A stretch of DNA of 9,444 nt from Brevibacterium picturae (GTDB lineage Bacteria; Actinomycetota; Actinomycetes; Actinomycetales; Brevibacteriaceae): contig NZ_JAKDJU010000117.1 of the NCBI RefSeq assembly GCF_030453725.1, forward strand, positions 1 to 9,444, written 5' to 3'. This document shows positions 1-6,870 of the stretch, piece after piece. Numbering within the stretch: position 1 is the stretch's first letter; each line of letters begins with the position of its first letter. A model generated the notes under the pieces. It worked only from the letters and a program-made list of their open reading frames with translations. It did no database searches and was not told where the DNA came from. The position numbers and the translations under genes are program-made.

Positions 1-1137
1 GATTCGGGTGGCGAGGGCCCATGTGTCGTCGACCTTGCGGGGAAGACGATCATGCCCGGCTTCATCGACTCCCACGTGCACCTCGGCCTCTCGGTCGAGA
101 ACCAGGCCGAAAACCTCGCCCGCTTCGCTTCGGAGCGGATCGTGCGCAGCGCGGCCAACGCGCGGAAGACGCTCATGGCAGGTGTCACCACCGTCCGCGA
201 CCTCGGCGGCACCGACCGCGGCGTGCGCGACAGTATCCAACAGGGACTGATCCTCGGACCGAGGGTCCACCTGGCCATCACCCCACTGTCGCCGACCGGT
301 GGGCACACCGACTTCACGATGCCCAACGGCCTGCCCACCATGCCTGCCATGCCCGTCGACCCGATCATCGACACCGATGACGATGTGCGCCGGACCATCC
401 GCACACTCGTGCGCTCCGGCGCCGACGTGATCAAGGTCTGCACCACCGGCGGCGTCTCAAGCCCCTCGGACACCCCCGATGACATCGGTGTCCCCGAGGA
501 GCATGTGCGCCTCATCGTCGAAGAGACCGGCAAACGAGCAGGTCAGCCCGTTGCCGCCCACGCTCAAGGAGCCGAAGGCATCAAGGCGGCCATCCGCGGC
601 GGCGTTCGCTCCGTCGAACACGGATACGGAATCGACGACGAAGGCATCGACCTCATGCTCGAGAACGGAACCTTCCTCGTTCCGACGCTGAGCAGCGCGC
701 TGCGCGTCCCAGACCCGAAGAACGTTCCCGGGTACCTGTATGAGAAGAAGGTCAAGTGGTCCGCGATCGCACGCGAACGCGTGGCCGTGGCCATGGCCGC
801 CGGAGTGAAGGTCGCACTCGGAACCGACGCGGGCGTATGCCCACACGGGCTCAACCTGCGCGAGGAGATGCACGCCGTCGAACTCGGCATGTCACCGATG
901 CAGGCGATCGTGGCGGGAACGAAGAACGCGGCCGACCTGCTGCTCCTGTCCACCGACCTCGGCACCCTCGAAATGGACAAGCTCGCCGACCTCGTGATCG
1001 TCGACTTCGACCCGCTGGCCGATATCACCTCGTTGGCAGACCCCGATAACGTCAAGGCAGTCGTCCAGGGCGGGGCACTGGTCAAGGACTCCGCGAGCTG
1101 GTTTCCGAACCCGCCGGTGCGTTCAGCACTCGGATGA
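1..1137 (+). CDS. Imidazolonepropionase-like metal-dependent amidohydrolase (5' end outside window)
   Basis: The reading frame is open from base 1, so the N-terminus lies upstream; 378 residues are visible, most of a protein usually a little over 400 long. It belongs to the amidohydrolase superfamily (TIM barrel, COG1228-like). Visible metal-site residues are the HxH pair in IDSHVHL (His codons 73-75 and 79-81), the lysine of VIKVC (433-435, the position of the carboxylated bridging lysine in this group), His in AAHAQG (559-561), His in VEHGYG (619-621) and Asp in LGTDAG (826-828). The C-terminal strand motif LADLVIVDFDPL is typical of the small beta domain. Characterised relatives include Xaa-Pro and Xaa-Arg/Lys dipeptidases and imidazolonepropionase; the substrate here cannot be told. 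Its stop overlaps an ATG (ATGA, 1134-1137), and the M20 gene follows 50 bases later, suggesting one operon that hydrolyses amide or peptide compounds in the cytoplasm. Confidence 0.9.
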   Translation, partial: DSGGEGPCVVDLAGKTIMPGFIDSHVHLGLSVENQAENLARFASERIVRSAANARKTLMAGVTTVRDLGGTDRGVRDSIQQGLILGPRVHLAITPLSPTGGHTDFTMPNGLPTMPAMPVDPIIDTDDDVRRTIRTLVRSGADVIKVCTTGGVSSPSDTPDDIGVPEEHVRLIVEETGKRAGQPVAAHAQGAEGIKAAIRGGVRSVEHGYGIDDEGIDLMLENGTFLVPTLSSALRVPDPKNVPGYLYEKKVKWSAIARERVAVAMAAGVKVALGTDAGVCPHGLNLREEMHAVELGMSPMQAIVAGTKNAADLLLLSTDLGTLEMDKLADLVIVDFDPLADITSLADPDNVKAVVQGGALVKDSASWFPNPPVRSALG

Positions 1138-1173
1138 CAACCGGTCCACAGCCGAATCGCTCCACACGCCAAC

Positions 1174-1180
1174 AGAGAGG
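1174..1180 (+). promoter_or_regulatory. Ribosome binding site of the M20 peptidase gene
   Basis: AGAGAGG lies 7 bases before the ATG at 1188. It decides between two in-frame starts: the ATG at 1134, overlapping the upstream stop codon, would add 18 residues (TGPQPNRSTRQQ...) that look unlike an M20 N-terminus and has no comparable site. Confidence 0.7.
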
Positions 1181-1187
1181 AACCCAC

Positions 1188-2378
1188 ATGAACCACGAAT
1201 TCACCACCGAGGCACAGGCACTCGCCACAGAACTCTCCGAGCTGCGCCGGGAACTCCACCGCAATCCGGAACTCGGCCTCGAGCTCCCGATCACCCAGAA
1301 ACTGGCCCTCGACGCACTCGAAGACCTGCCGCTGGAGATCACCACAGGGAAGAACCTCAGCTCGATCGTCGCCGTGCTCCGCGGCGGGAAGCCCGGTCCA
1401 ACGGTGCTGCTGCGCGGAGACATGGATGCCCTTCCTGTTGCCGAGGAGACCGACCTCGACTTCGCTTCGACCAATGGGCGCATGCACGCCTGCGGACACG
1501 ATCTGCACGTGGCCGGACTCGTCGGAGCCGCGAAGCTGCTGAGTGCTCACCAGGAGGAACTGGCAGGCACCGTCGCCTTCATGTTCCAGCCCGGCGAGGA
1601 AGGGCAGGGCGGTGCCAAGGACATGATCGATGAAGGCATGTTCGACGCCATCGGCTCGACTCCGGATGCCGCCTACGGCATCCACGTCGCCCCGGGGACG
1701 CCCGGAACCTTCACCACGAAGCCCGGCCCCCTGATGGCCGGGGCCAACACCATCCACGTCACATTCCACGGACGCGGCGGTCACAGCTCACAGCCGCACA
1801 CCAGCATCGATCCGGTCCGGCCCACCCTCGAGTTCGGTCAGGCGCTCTACGCGATGGTCACCAGCACGTTCAGCGTCTTCGACCCGGTCGTCGCTCAAGT
1901 CACGCAGCTGCAGGCCGGCGACGCCGTCAACGTCATCCCACCCTCGGCGACGATCGGTGCCTCGGTGCGGACGCTGTCAGCAGAGTCGACGAAGAAGTTC
2001 GCCGAGGTGGCCCCACGTCTGGCCGAATCGATCGCTGCCGCTCACGGATGCACTGCCGAGGTGGTGTGGACCGAACAGTATCCCGTCACCGTCAACAATG
2101 ACGTCGAAGCTGCATTCGTGGCAGACTCGATGACCGAGACCTTCGGCGAGGACCGGTACGCCGAAGCCCCGACCCCTCTCATGGGGTCCGAGGACTTCTC
2201 CTTCGTGCTCAACGAGGTTCCGGGTGCGTTTCTGTTCTTCCTCGTGTCTCCGCAGGGCATCGACCCGGAGACCGCGGCCTGGAACCATTCGCCGCAGGTG
2301 CTCTTCGACGACGCGCATCTGCCGGACCAGGCAGCCGCACTCGCCACCCTCGCGTGGAAGCGCTCGCTGCGAGGCTGA
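1188..2378 (+). CDS. M20 family metallopeptidase / amidohydrolase
   Basis: A 396-residue protein of normal length for the M20D-type aminoacylase/carboxypeptidase family (hippurate hydrolase, IAA-amino acid hydrolase, N-acyl-amino-acid deacylase), which removes an acyl group or residue from an amino acid through a two-metal site. Visible motifs: RRELHRNPELG (20-30), LLRGDMDALPV (74-84) with the metal Asp, MHACGHDLH (99-107) supplying Cys and His ligands, FQPGEEGQGGA (133-143) with the catalytic Glu pair, IHVAPGTPG (165-173), the dimerisation-domain motif GRGGHSSQPH (195-204) and MGSEDFSF (332-339). No signal peptide, so cytoplasmic. It follows the amidohydrolase gene by 50 bases on the same strand; together they suggest stepwise breakdown of an N-acylated amino acid or peptide. 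The exact substrate is not readable. Start chosen by the Shine-Dalgarno at 1174-1180. Confidence 0.93.
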   Translation: MNHEFTTEAQALATELSELRRELHRNPELGLELPITQKLALDALEDLPLEITTGKNLSSIVAVLRGGKPGPTVLLRGDMDALPVAEETDLDFASTNGRMHACGHDLHVAGLVGAAKLLSAHQEELAGTVAFMFQPGEEGQGGAKDMIDEGMFDAIGSTPDAAYGIHVAPGTPGTFTTKPGPLMAGANTIHVTFHGRGGHSSQPHTSIDPVRPTLEFGQALYAMVTSTFSVFDPVVAQVTQLQAGDAVNVIPPSATIGASVRTLSAESTKKFAEVAPRLAESIAAAHGCTAEVVWTEQYPVTVNNDVEAAFVADSMTETFGEDRYAEAPTPLMGSEDFSFVLNEVPGAFLFFLVSPQGIDPETAAWNHSPQVLFDDAHLPDQAAALATLAWKRSLRG

Positions 2379-2409
2379 ATGGCAGGTGCGGGCTGGGGTG
2401 ATCGGTGAG

Positions 2410-3147
2410 TCAGACGGAGTCGCCGTCGTCGTCGACCGAATGGACCCGGTCCTCGCGCATGCTCACCTTGTCCACACCGGCCAGCTCCATCAGCGCCGGG
2501 GGGAGCATGTGTAAGGGCGGTTTCCCCTCGAACTTCACGTCGATCTGGACCATGGGCACTCCGTCTTCGGACTCGAAGCGCTTGGAGTCGACGATCGTGT
2601 TCGAATACCCCATATTGCCGGCCACAGCGAGGATGTCGCGGAGGACCCCGGCGCCGTCCTTGTACGCGATGCGCAGCAGTTTGCGGTGATCGCTGTCGGG
2701 GATCCGGCGAATCAGGGGAGCGATGACGAACAGCGTGAGCAGATGCAGCGCGGTGAGCATCGCTGCCAAGGACAGCATTCCCGCTCCGCAGGCCATGCCC
2801 ACGGCAGCTGTCACCCACACGGTGGCGGCGGTCGTGAGTCCGCGCACCATGTTCCGGCCCTTGAAGATCACGCCGGCACCCAGGAAGCCGACGCCCGAGA
2901 CGATCTGCGCGGCGATCCTCGACGGGTCCAGACGGGCGTCGTCGCCGAGCACGCCGGCGAACCCGTATGCGGAGACCAGCGTGAACGCACATGTGCCGAT
3001 GCCCACCAGCACGTGGGTGCGATAGCCGGCGCTCTTCTGCCGGAACTGCCGCTCGAACCCGATCAGTGAGCACAGGACGAAGCTGGCCAGGAGCAGTTCG
3101 GCCTCGATGAGGCCGGTCGGACCGAAGAAATCGATGTGTGAACCCAT
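2410..3147 (-). CDS. MgtC/SapB family membrane protein
   Basis: A 245-residue integral membrane protein. Family hallmarks are LCSLIGFERQFRQKSAGYRT (25-44), DPSRIAAQIVSGVGFLGAG (74-92), the Arg in VRGLTTAATVWVTAAVG (101-117), and hydrophobic segments at about 15-32, 45-64, 82-96, 105-121 and 124-147. A soluble ACT-like C-terminal domain (about 155-235) follows, as in the longer MgtC proteins. MgtC of pathogens supports survival at low magnesium and inhibits the F-type ATPase; whether this copy does so is unknown. The ATG at 3147 is preferred because the protein then begins just before the first helix; a TTG at 3171 would add eight residues (MRVYSRIN). Neither has a good ribosome site; a weak TACAGT -10 at 3157-3162 would give a near-leaderless mRNA. 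The gene converges on the M20 gene with 31 bases between stops and no evident terminator. No magnesium-sensing leader is visible. Confidence 0.9.
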   Translation of the reverse strand: MGSHIDFFGPTGLIEAELLLASFVLCSLIGFERQFRQKSAGYRTHVLVGIGTCAFTLVSAYGFAGVLGDDARLDPSRIAAQIVSGVGFLGAGVIFKGRNMVRGLTTAATVWVTAAVGMACGAGMLSLAAMLTALHLLTLFVIAPLIRRIPDSDHRKLLRIAYKDGAGVLRDILAVAGNMGYSNTIVDSKRFESEDGVPMVQIDVKFEGKPPLHMLPPALMELAGVDKVSMREDRVHSVDDDGDSV

Positions 3148-3234
3148 ATTTATCCGACTGTAGACCCTCAAACACCTGAGCTCTTGGGAGCCGGTCAGAA
3201 TTCAAGAAGCAGCATCGACCTGCGGACTCCTCAG

Positions 3235-3414
3235 ATGGGCAACCGCAGTCACTCAGGGCGCGACGAGGAGCAGGCAATCACCCTGGCCGTCCAAAGTCGA
3301 CGTGCGGTGGCGAAGAACGCCGGAGTCGACCACGAAGGCTCAGGCTCTCATCGCATGACGATCGTGAGCACCCTCGGGGAATTCGTCGACCCCGACGGCT
3401 TCACCCGGCAATGA
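3235..3414 (+). CDS. Doubtful small ORF, 59 residues, unknown function
   Basis: From ATG 3235 the frame encodes 59 residues ending TLGEFVDPDGFTRQ; with the TTG at 3184 it would be 76. No domain, membrane segment or signal peptide is recognisable. In favour: third codon positions are mostly G or C, especially over the last 20 codons, no long gene is known on the other strand here, and a perfect hairpin begins 25 bases after the stop. Against: no purine-rich ribosome site precedes ATG 3235, TTG 3184 or the internal ATG at 3355, and the sequence is low in hydrophobic core residues. It could be a remnant of the C-terminus of a decayed gene or a chance frame in GC-rich DNA. Confidence 0.22.
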   Translation: MGNRSHSGRDEEQAITLAVQSRRAVAKNAGVDHEGSGSHRMTIVSTLGEFVDPDGFTRQ

Positions 3415-3439
3415 GACCGGAACCGAAGATGTCAATCGA

Positions 3440-3481
3440 CAGGCCATCGCCGAGGCGGTTGTTCACCTCGGCGATGGCCTG
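3440..3481. terminator. Perfect 16-bp inverted repeat, probable bidirectional terminator
   Basis: Arms CAGGCCATCGCCGAGG (3440-3455) and CCTCGGCGATGGCCTG (3466-3481) are exactly complementary around a 10-base loop (3456-3465). The hairpin lies 31 bases beyond the stop of the leftward YhgE-like gene and 25 bases beyond the stop of the doubtful rightward ORF. It has no clear U-tract on either side, which is common for actinobacterial terminators. Position between convergent frames and stem quality favour termination or 3'-end protection of the YhgE-like mRNA. Confidence 0.65.
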
Positions 3482-3512
3482 ACTGCGGCAGGGAGCAGAT
3501 GCAGGCAACCGG

Positions 3513-5969
3513 TCACACGGTGGAGGGGATCCACTCCCGACGGTCCGTTGCTTCTGAGGCCATGGGAGCCGAACCCTCGTCATCGGGATACTCATCGGCA
3601 ACCCCTGCGAACCGATTGCCCAGTCCGTCGCCCGCGGTGGGCGCGACCCTGTACTCGGCCGGCTCGGCCCTGTCCCCGGCTGGTGTGAGCGTGTAGTTGT
3701 CGGGCTCGTCGTCGACGATCGTCGACTGCACGGTCTGGGCAGGCTGTGAGGCTTCGAGGGCCTTCGCCTGCTTCCGAGCCTGCTTTTTCCTCTCTCGCTC
3801 CCGCTCGAGGTGCAGATTGCCGAAGTCGTGCTCCGTCCTCGGCGGTTTGATGCTGTCGATGAGGAACACGAGCGCCAGTGACACGAGACCCCAGAGCCCG
3901 AGGACCTGGAGGTGCTCGGTGGCGACATCGCCGTCGAAGTAGACGATCGAGCGAATCGTCTCCACAGCCGCCGGCATCGGCAGGAAGTCATGCAGGGTGG
4001 AGAAGAACGTCGGAGTCATGTACTCGGAGATCGAGCCGTTCGAGGCAGGCATGCCGGCGAACATGAGTGTGCCGATGACCGGAATGATCGCGAACATGCC
4101 GATGAGTCGTTCGAAGACCATGGCGAACATCGCGATGCAGAAGATCGCGAGAGATCCTGCTCCCCAGAGTTGGGCGAAGTGTCCGTCGACGGCACCGGTG
4201 ATCGGACCCGCGATGAGTGCGACGACGAGGGACATGAACGGTGCGTAGACCGCGGTCAGCGGCACCATCCGCTTCAGTGGACGGCTCCAGGGATTGGCGT
4301 TTGCAGCCACCACGACGACCATGAAGCCGGCGAGGATCCAGCCCATCGCCACATACATGACGACCACACCGTTCTTGTCTCGATCGGGAAGCGGCGCGAC
4401 GTTGTCGACCTTGAGCTCCATGTCCTGGGCCGAGGCGACCTGGTCGAAGATCTGGTTGACTACGCGGTAGGCGCTGTTGTTTCCGGCCTCATTGGCAATC
4501 AGCCCGAACTCGGGGCTCTTCTCCGACGGCAGGACGAGGGCGGCGACCTCCTCGCGGTCCTCGACGAGGGCGCGAGCCTCGTCCTCATCGGACGTGGCGG
4601 TGAAGTCGAACATGTTCTCGCCCATGTTCTTCTCGAGGTCGGCGATCGTGTCCTTCGCCTGCTCGGTCGAGGAGCCGACCACTGTCACCGGCATGTCCTT
4701 GGGTGTAGGTGAGCCCATCGCGCCGAGCATGAACGAGATCATCATCGTGACCATCGCCAGTGGGAAGACCACGAGCGAGATGTAGCGCAGCACCTTCGAA
4801 TCGGGACGCCTGCCTCCGTGCAGCGACGGCATGTTGACCGACAGCGGTTCCGGATCGGGATTGCGCCTGTGTGAGATGTAGTCGTAGGCCTTGGTGAGCA
4901 GCAGTCCGACGACGGCACCGATGGCCAGCACCAGGAGGTAACCGGTCACGCCGCTGCCGTTGAAGTAGAGCACCGAGCGCAGGGATTCGCCGATAGCGGG
5001 CATGGGGAGGAAATCGTGGGTGAATCGGAAGAACGGTGGCATGGTGTAGACGGGCATCGCCATGTTCGACGAGGGCATGCCGAGGACCATGAGGAGCAGG
5101 ATGCCCAGGAGTACGCCCAAGGCGCCGACGACCCGGGTGATGAACAGCTGCATGCAGGAGATCGCGAAGACTCCCAACCAGGCGATGCCGAGGATGGCGA
5201 CCGTGTCCTTGACGTCGACGACGTCGAGAATCGGACAGGTGACGGTCCAGACCAGGCCGGCGATGACCGCGGCCCAGGCGCCGAGGATCGGCACGATGCG
5301 TTTGAACTTCAGCAGTTCGGGCGAGTTCGACCGCAGCACGCTGAAGGGCAGATAGCCGGCCATGACGATGGACGTCATGAGGAACATCGCGCCCAATCCG
5401 GTGGGATCGTTGTCCGGCAGTGGGGCCAGGTCCTGAGTCGAGACCTCGAGGCCTTCGTCCTGCAGCGCCGGCATGACGAGTCCGGTGACCGTCGTGGCCT
5501 GTTGGGCGCCGGCTCCGCCCGCCGTGTAGAGGGTGGCGTTATCGCCCTTGACGACGACTGCCGCCGACGCGTCCCGCTCGTAGACCATCTCACGAGCGGT
5601 GTGTGCGTCAGCGACGGTTTCGACATCGAGGGCATCGGGTTCGGAGCCATCGAGTGCGAACTTCATGTCCGCAGCCTTCGAATCCGACCCTGCCACCACG
5701 ACGGGCATGTCGTTGGCGGTGGGGGAGTGCATGGTGCCGAGGTAGCCGGTGATCATCATGCCGACGAAGAGGAGCGGCATGATGAAGATCGCGGCCGTCC
5801 GACCGATCATCTCCGCCTTGGCGCGCTTGGCCGCGGCGGCAGCGTTCGTGTCGGCATTGTCGGTCTCGGGGGAGGCGGTGGCGTCGGACGCGCCAGGGGA
5901 GGCACCCGGTTCTATCGGTTGTTCTGATTCACGCGCTTCGCGGCGTGTCTGTGGTGGGTCGGCGGCCAC
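3513..5969 (-). CDS. YhgE/Pip-like ABC-2-type membrane protein, internally duplicated (12 TM)
   Basis: From the GTG at 5969 the protein has 818 residues. A disordered acidic/Ala-rich N-terminus (1-52) is followed by two homologous modules (about 54-363 and 392-707). Each has one helix, an extracytoplasmic domain of about 110 residues, then five helices; predicted helices lie near 55-78, 191-211, 224-245, 255-277, 279-299, 338-360, and 395-417, 535-556, 572-593, 600-620, 622-640, 686-705. Matching motifs include SPTANDMPV/SPTPKDMPV, APLPDNDPTG/APLPDRDKNG, GMPSSN/GMPASN and HDFLPMPA in both. The fold resembles YhgE/Pip (DUF3533-like) and ABC-2 permeases; such proteins are linked to phage adsorption, type VII-like secretion or export, but no role can be assigned here. 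A charged helix (721-742, ERERERKKQARKQAK) and an acidic tail follow. No ATPase gene is in the window. A TetR gene is divergent, sharing a palindrome, so repression is likely. An ATG at 6020 is the alternative start. Confidence 0.85.
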   Translation of the reverse strand: MAADPPQTRREARESEQPIEPGASPGASDATASPETDNADTNAAAAAKRAKAEMIGRTAAIFIMPLLFVGMMITGYLGTMHSPTANDMPVVVAGSDSKAADMKFALDGSEPDALDVETVADAHTAREMVYERDASAAVVVKGDNATLYTAGGAGAQQATTVTGLVMPALQDEGLEVSTQDLAPLPDNDPTGLGAMFLMTSIVMAGYLPFSVLRSNSPELLKFKRIVPILGAWAAVIAGLVWTVTCPILDVVDVKDTVAILGIAWLGVFAISCMQLFITRVVGALGVLLGILLLMVLGMPSSNMAMPVYTMPPFFRFTHDFLPMPAIGESLRSVLYFNGSGVTGYLLVLAIGAVVGLLLTKAYDYISHRRNPDPEPLSVNMPSLHGGRRPDSKVLRYISLVVFPLAMVTMMISFMLGAMGSPTPKDMPVTVVGSSTEQAKDTIADLEKNMGENMFDFTATSDEDEARALVEDREEVAALVLPSEKSPEFGLIANEAGNNSAYRVVNQIFDQVASAQDMELKVDNVAPLPDRDKNGVVVMYVAMGWILAGFMVVVVAANANPWSRPLKRMVPLTAVYAPFMSLVVALIAGPITGAVDGHFAQLWGAGSLAIFCIAMFAMVFERLIGMFAIIPVIGTLMFAGMPASNGSISEYMTPTFFSTLHDFLPMPAAVETIRSIVYFDGDVATEHLQVLGLWGLVSLALVFLIDSIKPPRTEHDFGNLHLERERERKKQARKQAKALEASQPAQTVQSTIVDDEPDNYTLTPAGDRAEPAEYRVAPTAGDGLGNRFAGVADEYPDDEGSAPMASEATDRREWIPSTV

Positions 5970-5975
5970 GGTCGT

Positions 5976-5981
5976 CCTCCT
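5976..5981 (-). promoter_or_regulatory. Consensus Shine-Dalgarno fixing a GTG start at 5969
   Basis: Read on the minus strand, AGGAGG stands 6 bases before GTG (5969-5967). The in-frame ATG at 6020, 17 codons upstream, has no purine-rich site before it. It lies only about 4 bases from the predicted transcription start, so near-leaderless initiation there is a rival possibility. Confidence 0.7.
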
Positions 5982-6024
5982 GGTCGATTCGGAAGTCGAG
6001 TGATCGCCTTCGACCACCATGTAC

Positions 6025-6054
6025 TTGGATAGTTTAAGACACGTGACTTATAAT
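6025..6054 (+). promoter_or_regulatory. Predicted promoter of the TetR gene
   Basis: -35 TTGGAT (6025-6030), an 18-base spacer and a consensus -10 TATAAT (6049-6054). The predicted start point is near 6061, leaving a leader of about 113 bases to the ATG at 6174. It overlaps the opposing promoter almost completely. Confidence 0.6.
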
Positions 6055-6060
6055 TGTGAA
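6031..6060 (-). promoter_or_regulatory. Predicted promoter of the YhgE-like gene
   Basis: On the minus strand, -35 TTCACA (6060-6055) and -10 TAAACT (6036-6031) are 18 bases apart. The predicted start point is near 6024, giving a leader of about 55 bases to the GTG at 5969. The spacer contains the palindrome at 6035-6050. Confidence 0.6.
6035..6050. promoter_or_regulatory. Candidate TetR operator (palindrome) shared by both divergent promoters
   Basis: TAAGACACGTGACTTA is symmetric at 7 of 8 positions per half, around a CACGTG core. It fills the spacer of both promoters and overlaps the last two bases of each -10. TetR-family repressors typically bind such a site between a regulator gene and its divergent target, so one dimer here could block both promoters. 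This is inferred from position and symmetry only. Confidence 0.6.
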
Positions 6061-6130
6061 ATCGACGGTTGTTTGTCAGGGTGATGGCAGGACTCGCCGA
6101 GGCGGTTGGAGCGCTGGTATCGCGACAGTC

Positions 6131-6153
6131 CGTCAGCGTCTGCAGCGTTGACG
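6131..6153 (+). promoter_or_regulatory. Hairpin in the tetR leader
   Basis: CGTCAGCGT (6131-6139) can pair with GCGTTGACG (6145-6153) over nine pairs including two G-U, with a five-base loop. It ends 20 bases before the ATG, just upstream of the weak ribosome site (GAGAGAAAAGGG, 6159-6170). It might affect translation of the regulator, but in GC-rich DNA it may also be chance. Confidence 0.25.
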
Positions 6154-6173
6154 AGAATGAGAGAAAAGGGATC

Positions 6174-6830
6174 ATGGGAACCCAGAGTGACCGAGCCCGT
6201 GAGGTGCTGCTCAATTCCGCGGAGGAGCTCTTCGCCGTCCACGGCATCGACGCGGTGTCGAACCGCCGCATCGTCGACCATGCCGGGGCAGCGAACCACT
6301 CCGCGATCTCGTATCACTTCGGGGGGCGGGAGGGCCTGCTGCGGGCGCTCGTCAAACGTCACGTCGCCGAGGTGGCCCTCCGCAGGGAACTTTACGTCGA
6401 TGATCTGGGCGAGGCACCGAGCATCCATGAACTGGTCCGCTGCAGAATGGGTCCGCTCTTCGCCGTATTGGCCGACCTGCCGCGGCCGAGTTGGCGTGCG
6501 CAGTTCCTTTCGCAGGTGGCCATCGTGCCCTCGGCAGTCGAGATCATGAAGTCCGTGATGGACGAGTCCGCTCTGCCTGACGGTTTGAGGTTCACCCACG
6601 GAGCGATCGACGGCATTCCCGAAGGTGTCCTGCGTGGTAGGGCGTATCTGCTGGCTCACATGGTCACCAGCGCGTGTTCGGACCAGGAAGTGAAGATGAA
6701 TGAAGGGACTCACAACGGCGACTGGGAGCAGGTGGGCCGGTTCCTCATCGATGCGGCAGCCGGAATGATCGCCGGACCTGTCACGTCACCGGACGGGGTC
6801 ATCCGCTATCCGTCGATGCCCTACCTGTGA
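6174..6830 (+). CDS. TetR-family transcriptional regulator
   Basis: A 218-residue protein. The N-terminal DNA-binding domain spans about residues 6-62: helix 1 ARE-VLLNSAEELFAVHGIDAVS, the helix-turn-helix RRIVDHAGAANHSAISYHFGG (31-51) and the linker helix REGLLRALVKRHVAEV. The rest (about 80-205) is an alpha-helical ligand-binding and dimerisation region without a recognisable ligand signature. The ATG at 6174 is chosen because helix 1 begins right after it and a purine-rich stretch precedes it; a start at 6069 or 6084 would add a 30-35 residue extension unlike the family. The gene is divergent from the YhgE-like membrane protein, and a palindrome sits between both promoters, so it probably represses itself and that gene and is released by a small, perhaps membrane-active, compound. 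It converges with the DsbA-like gene, 40 bases between stops. Confidence 0.92.
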   Translation: MGTQSDRAREVLLNSAEELFAVHGIDAVSNRRIVDHAGAANHSAISYHFGGREGLLRALVKRHVAEVALRRELYVDDLGEAPSIHELVRCRMGPLFAVLADLPRPSWRAQFLSQVAIVPSAVEIMKSVMDESALPDGLRFTHGAIDGIPEGVLRGRAYLLAHMVTSACSDQEVKMNEGTHNGDWEQVGRFLIDAAAGMIAGPVTSPDGVIRYPSMPYL

Positions 6831-6870
6831 CCGGTGCCTGAGCTCTGACCGGTGCCGTTGCAGGGCCGAG

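Larger units (their letters stand above)
3148..3512. other. 365-base region without a confident gene
   Basis: This lies between the start of the MgtC-like gene and the end of the YhgE-like gene. It holds a doubtful rightward ORF ending at 3414 and a perfect 16-bp hairpin at 3440-3481. The MgtC promoter should lie at its left edge, but I find no convincing -35/-10 pair. I see no tRNA-like fold, insertion-sequence end or other repeat. Confidence 0.6.

Noticed and set aside
564..1784. Long minus-strand frame (406 codons) across the amidohydrolase and M20 genes
   Set aside because: It crosses two genes with clear catalytic motifs on the other strand and shows no domain; such antisense frames are expected in GC-rich coding DNA.
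2379..2409. Gap between the convergent M20 and MgtC-like genes examined for a terminator
   Set aside because: Only 31 bases, no inverted repeat found.
2042..3277. Long minus-strand frame (411 codons) over the M20 end and the MgtC-like gene
   Set aside because: Its translation is Arg/Pro/Ala-rich without motifs, while the overlapping MgtC and M20 frames carry family signatures.
5016..5927. Plus-strand frame (303 codons) opposite the YhgE-like gene
   Set aside because: Rich in Asp, His, Gly and Arg as expected for the complement of a membrane-protein frame; no ribosome site or domain.
6828..6856. Eleven-base direct repeat TGACCGGTGCC (6828-6838 and 6846-6856) at the tetR stop, considered as an attachment or insertion duplication
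   Set aside because: Too short and too close together, with nothing mobile between the copies.
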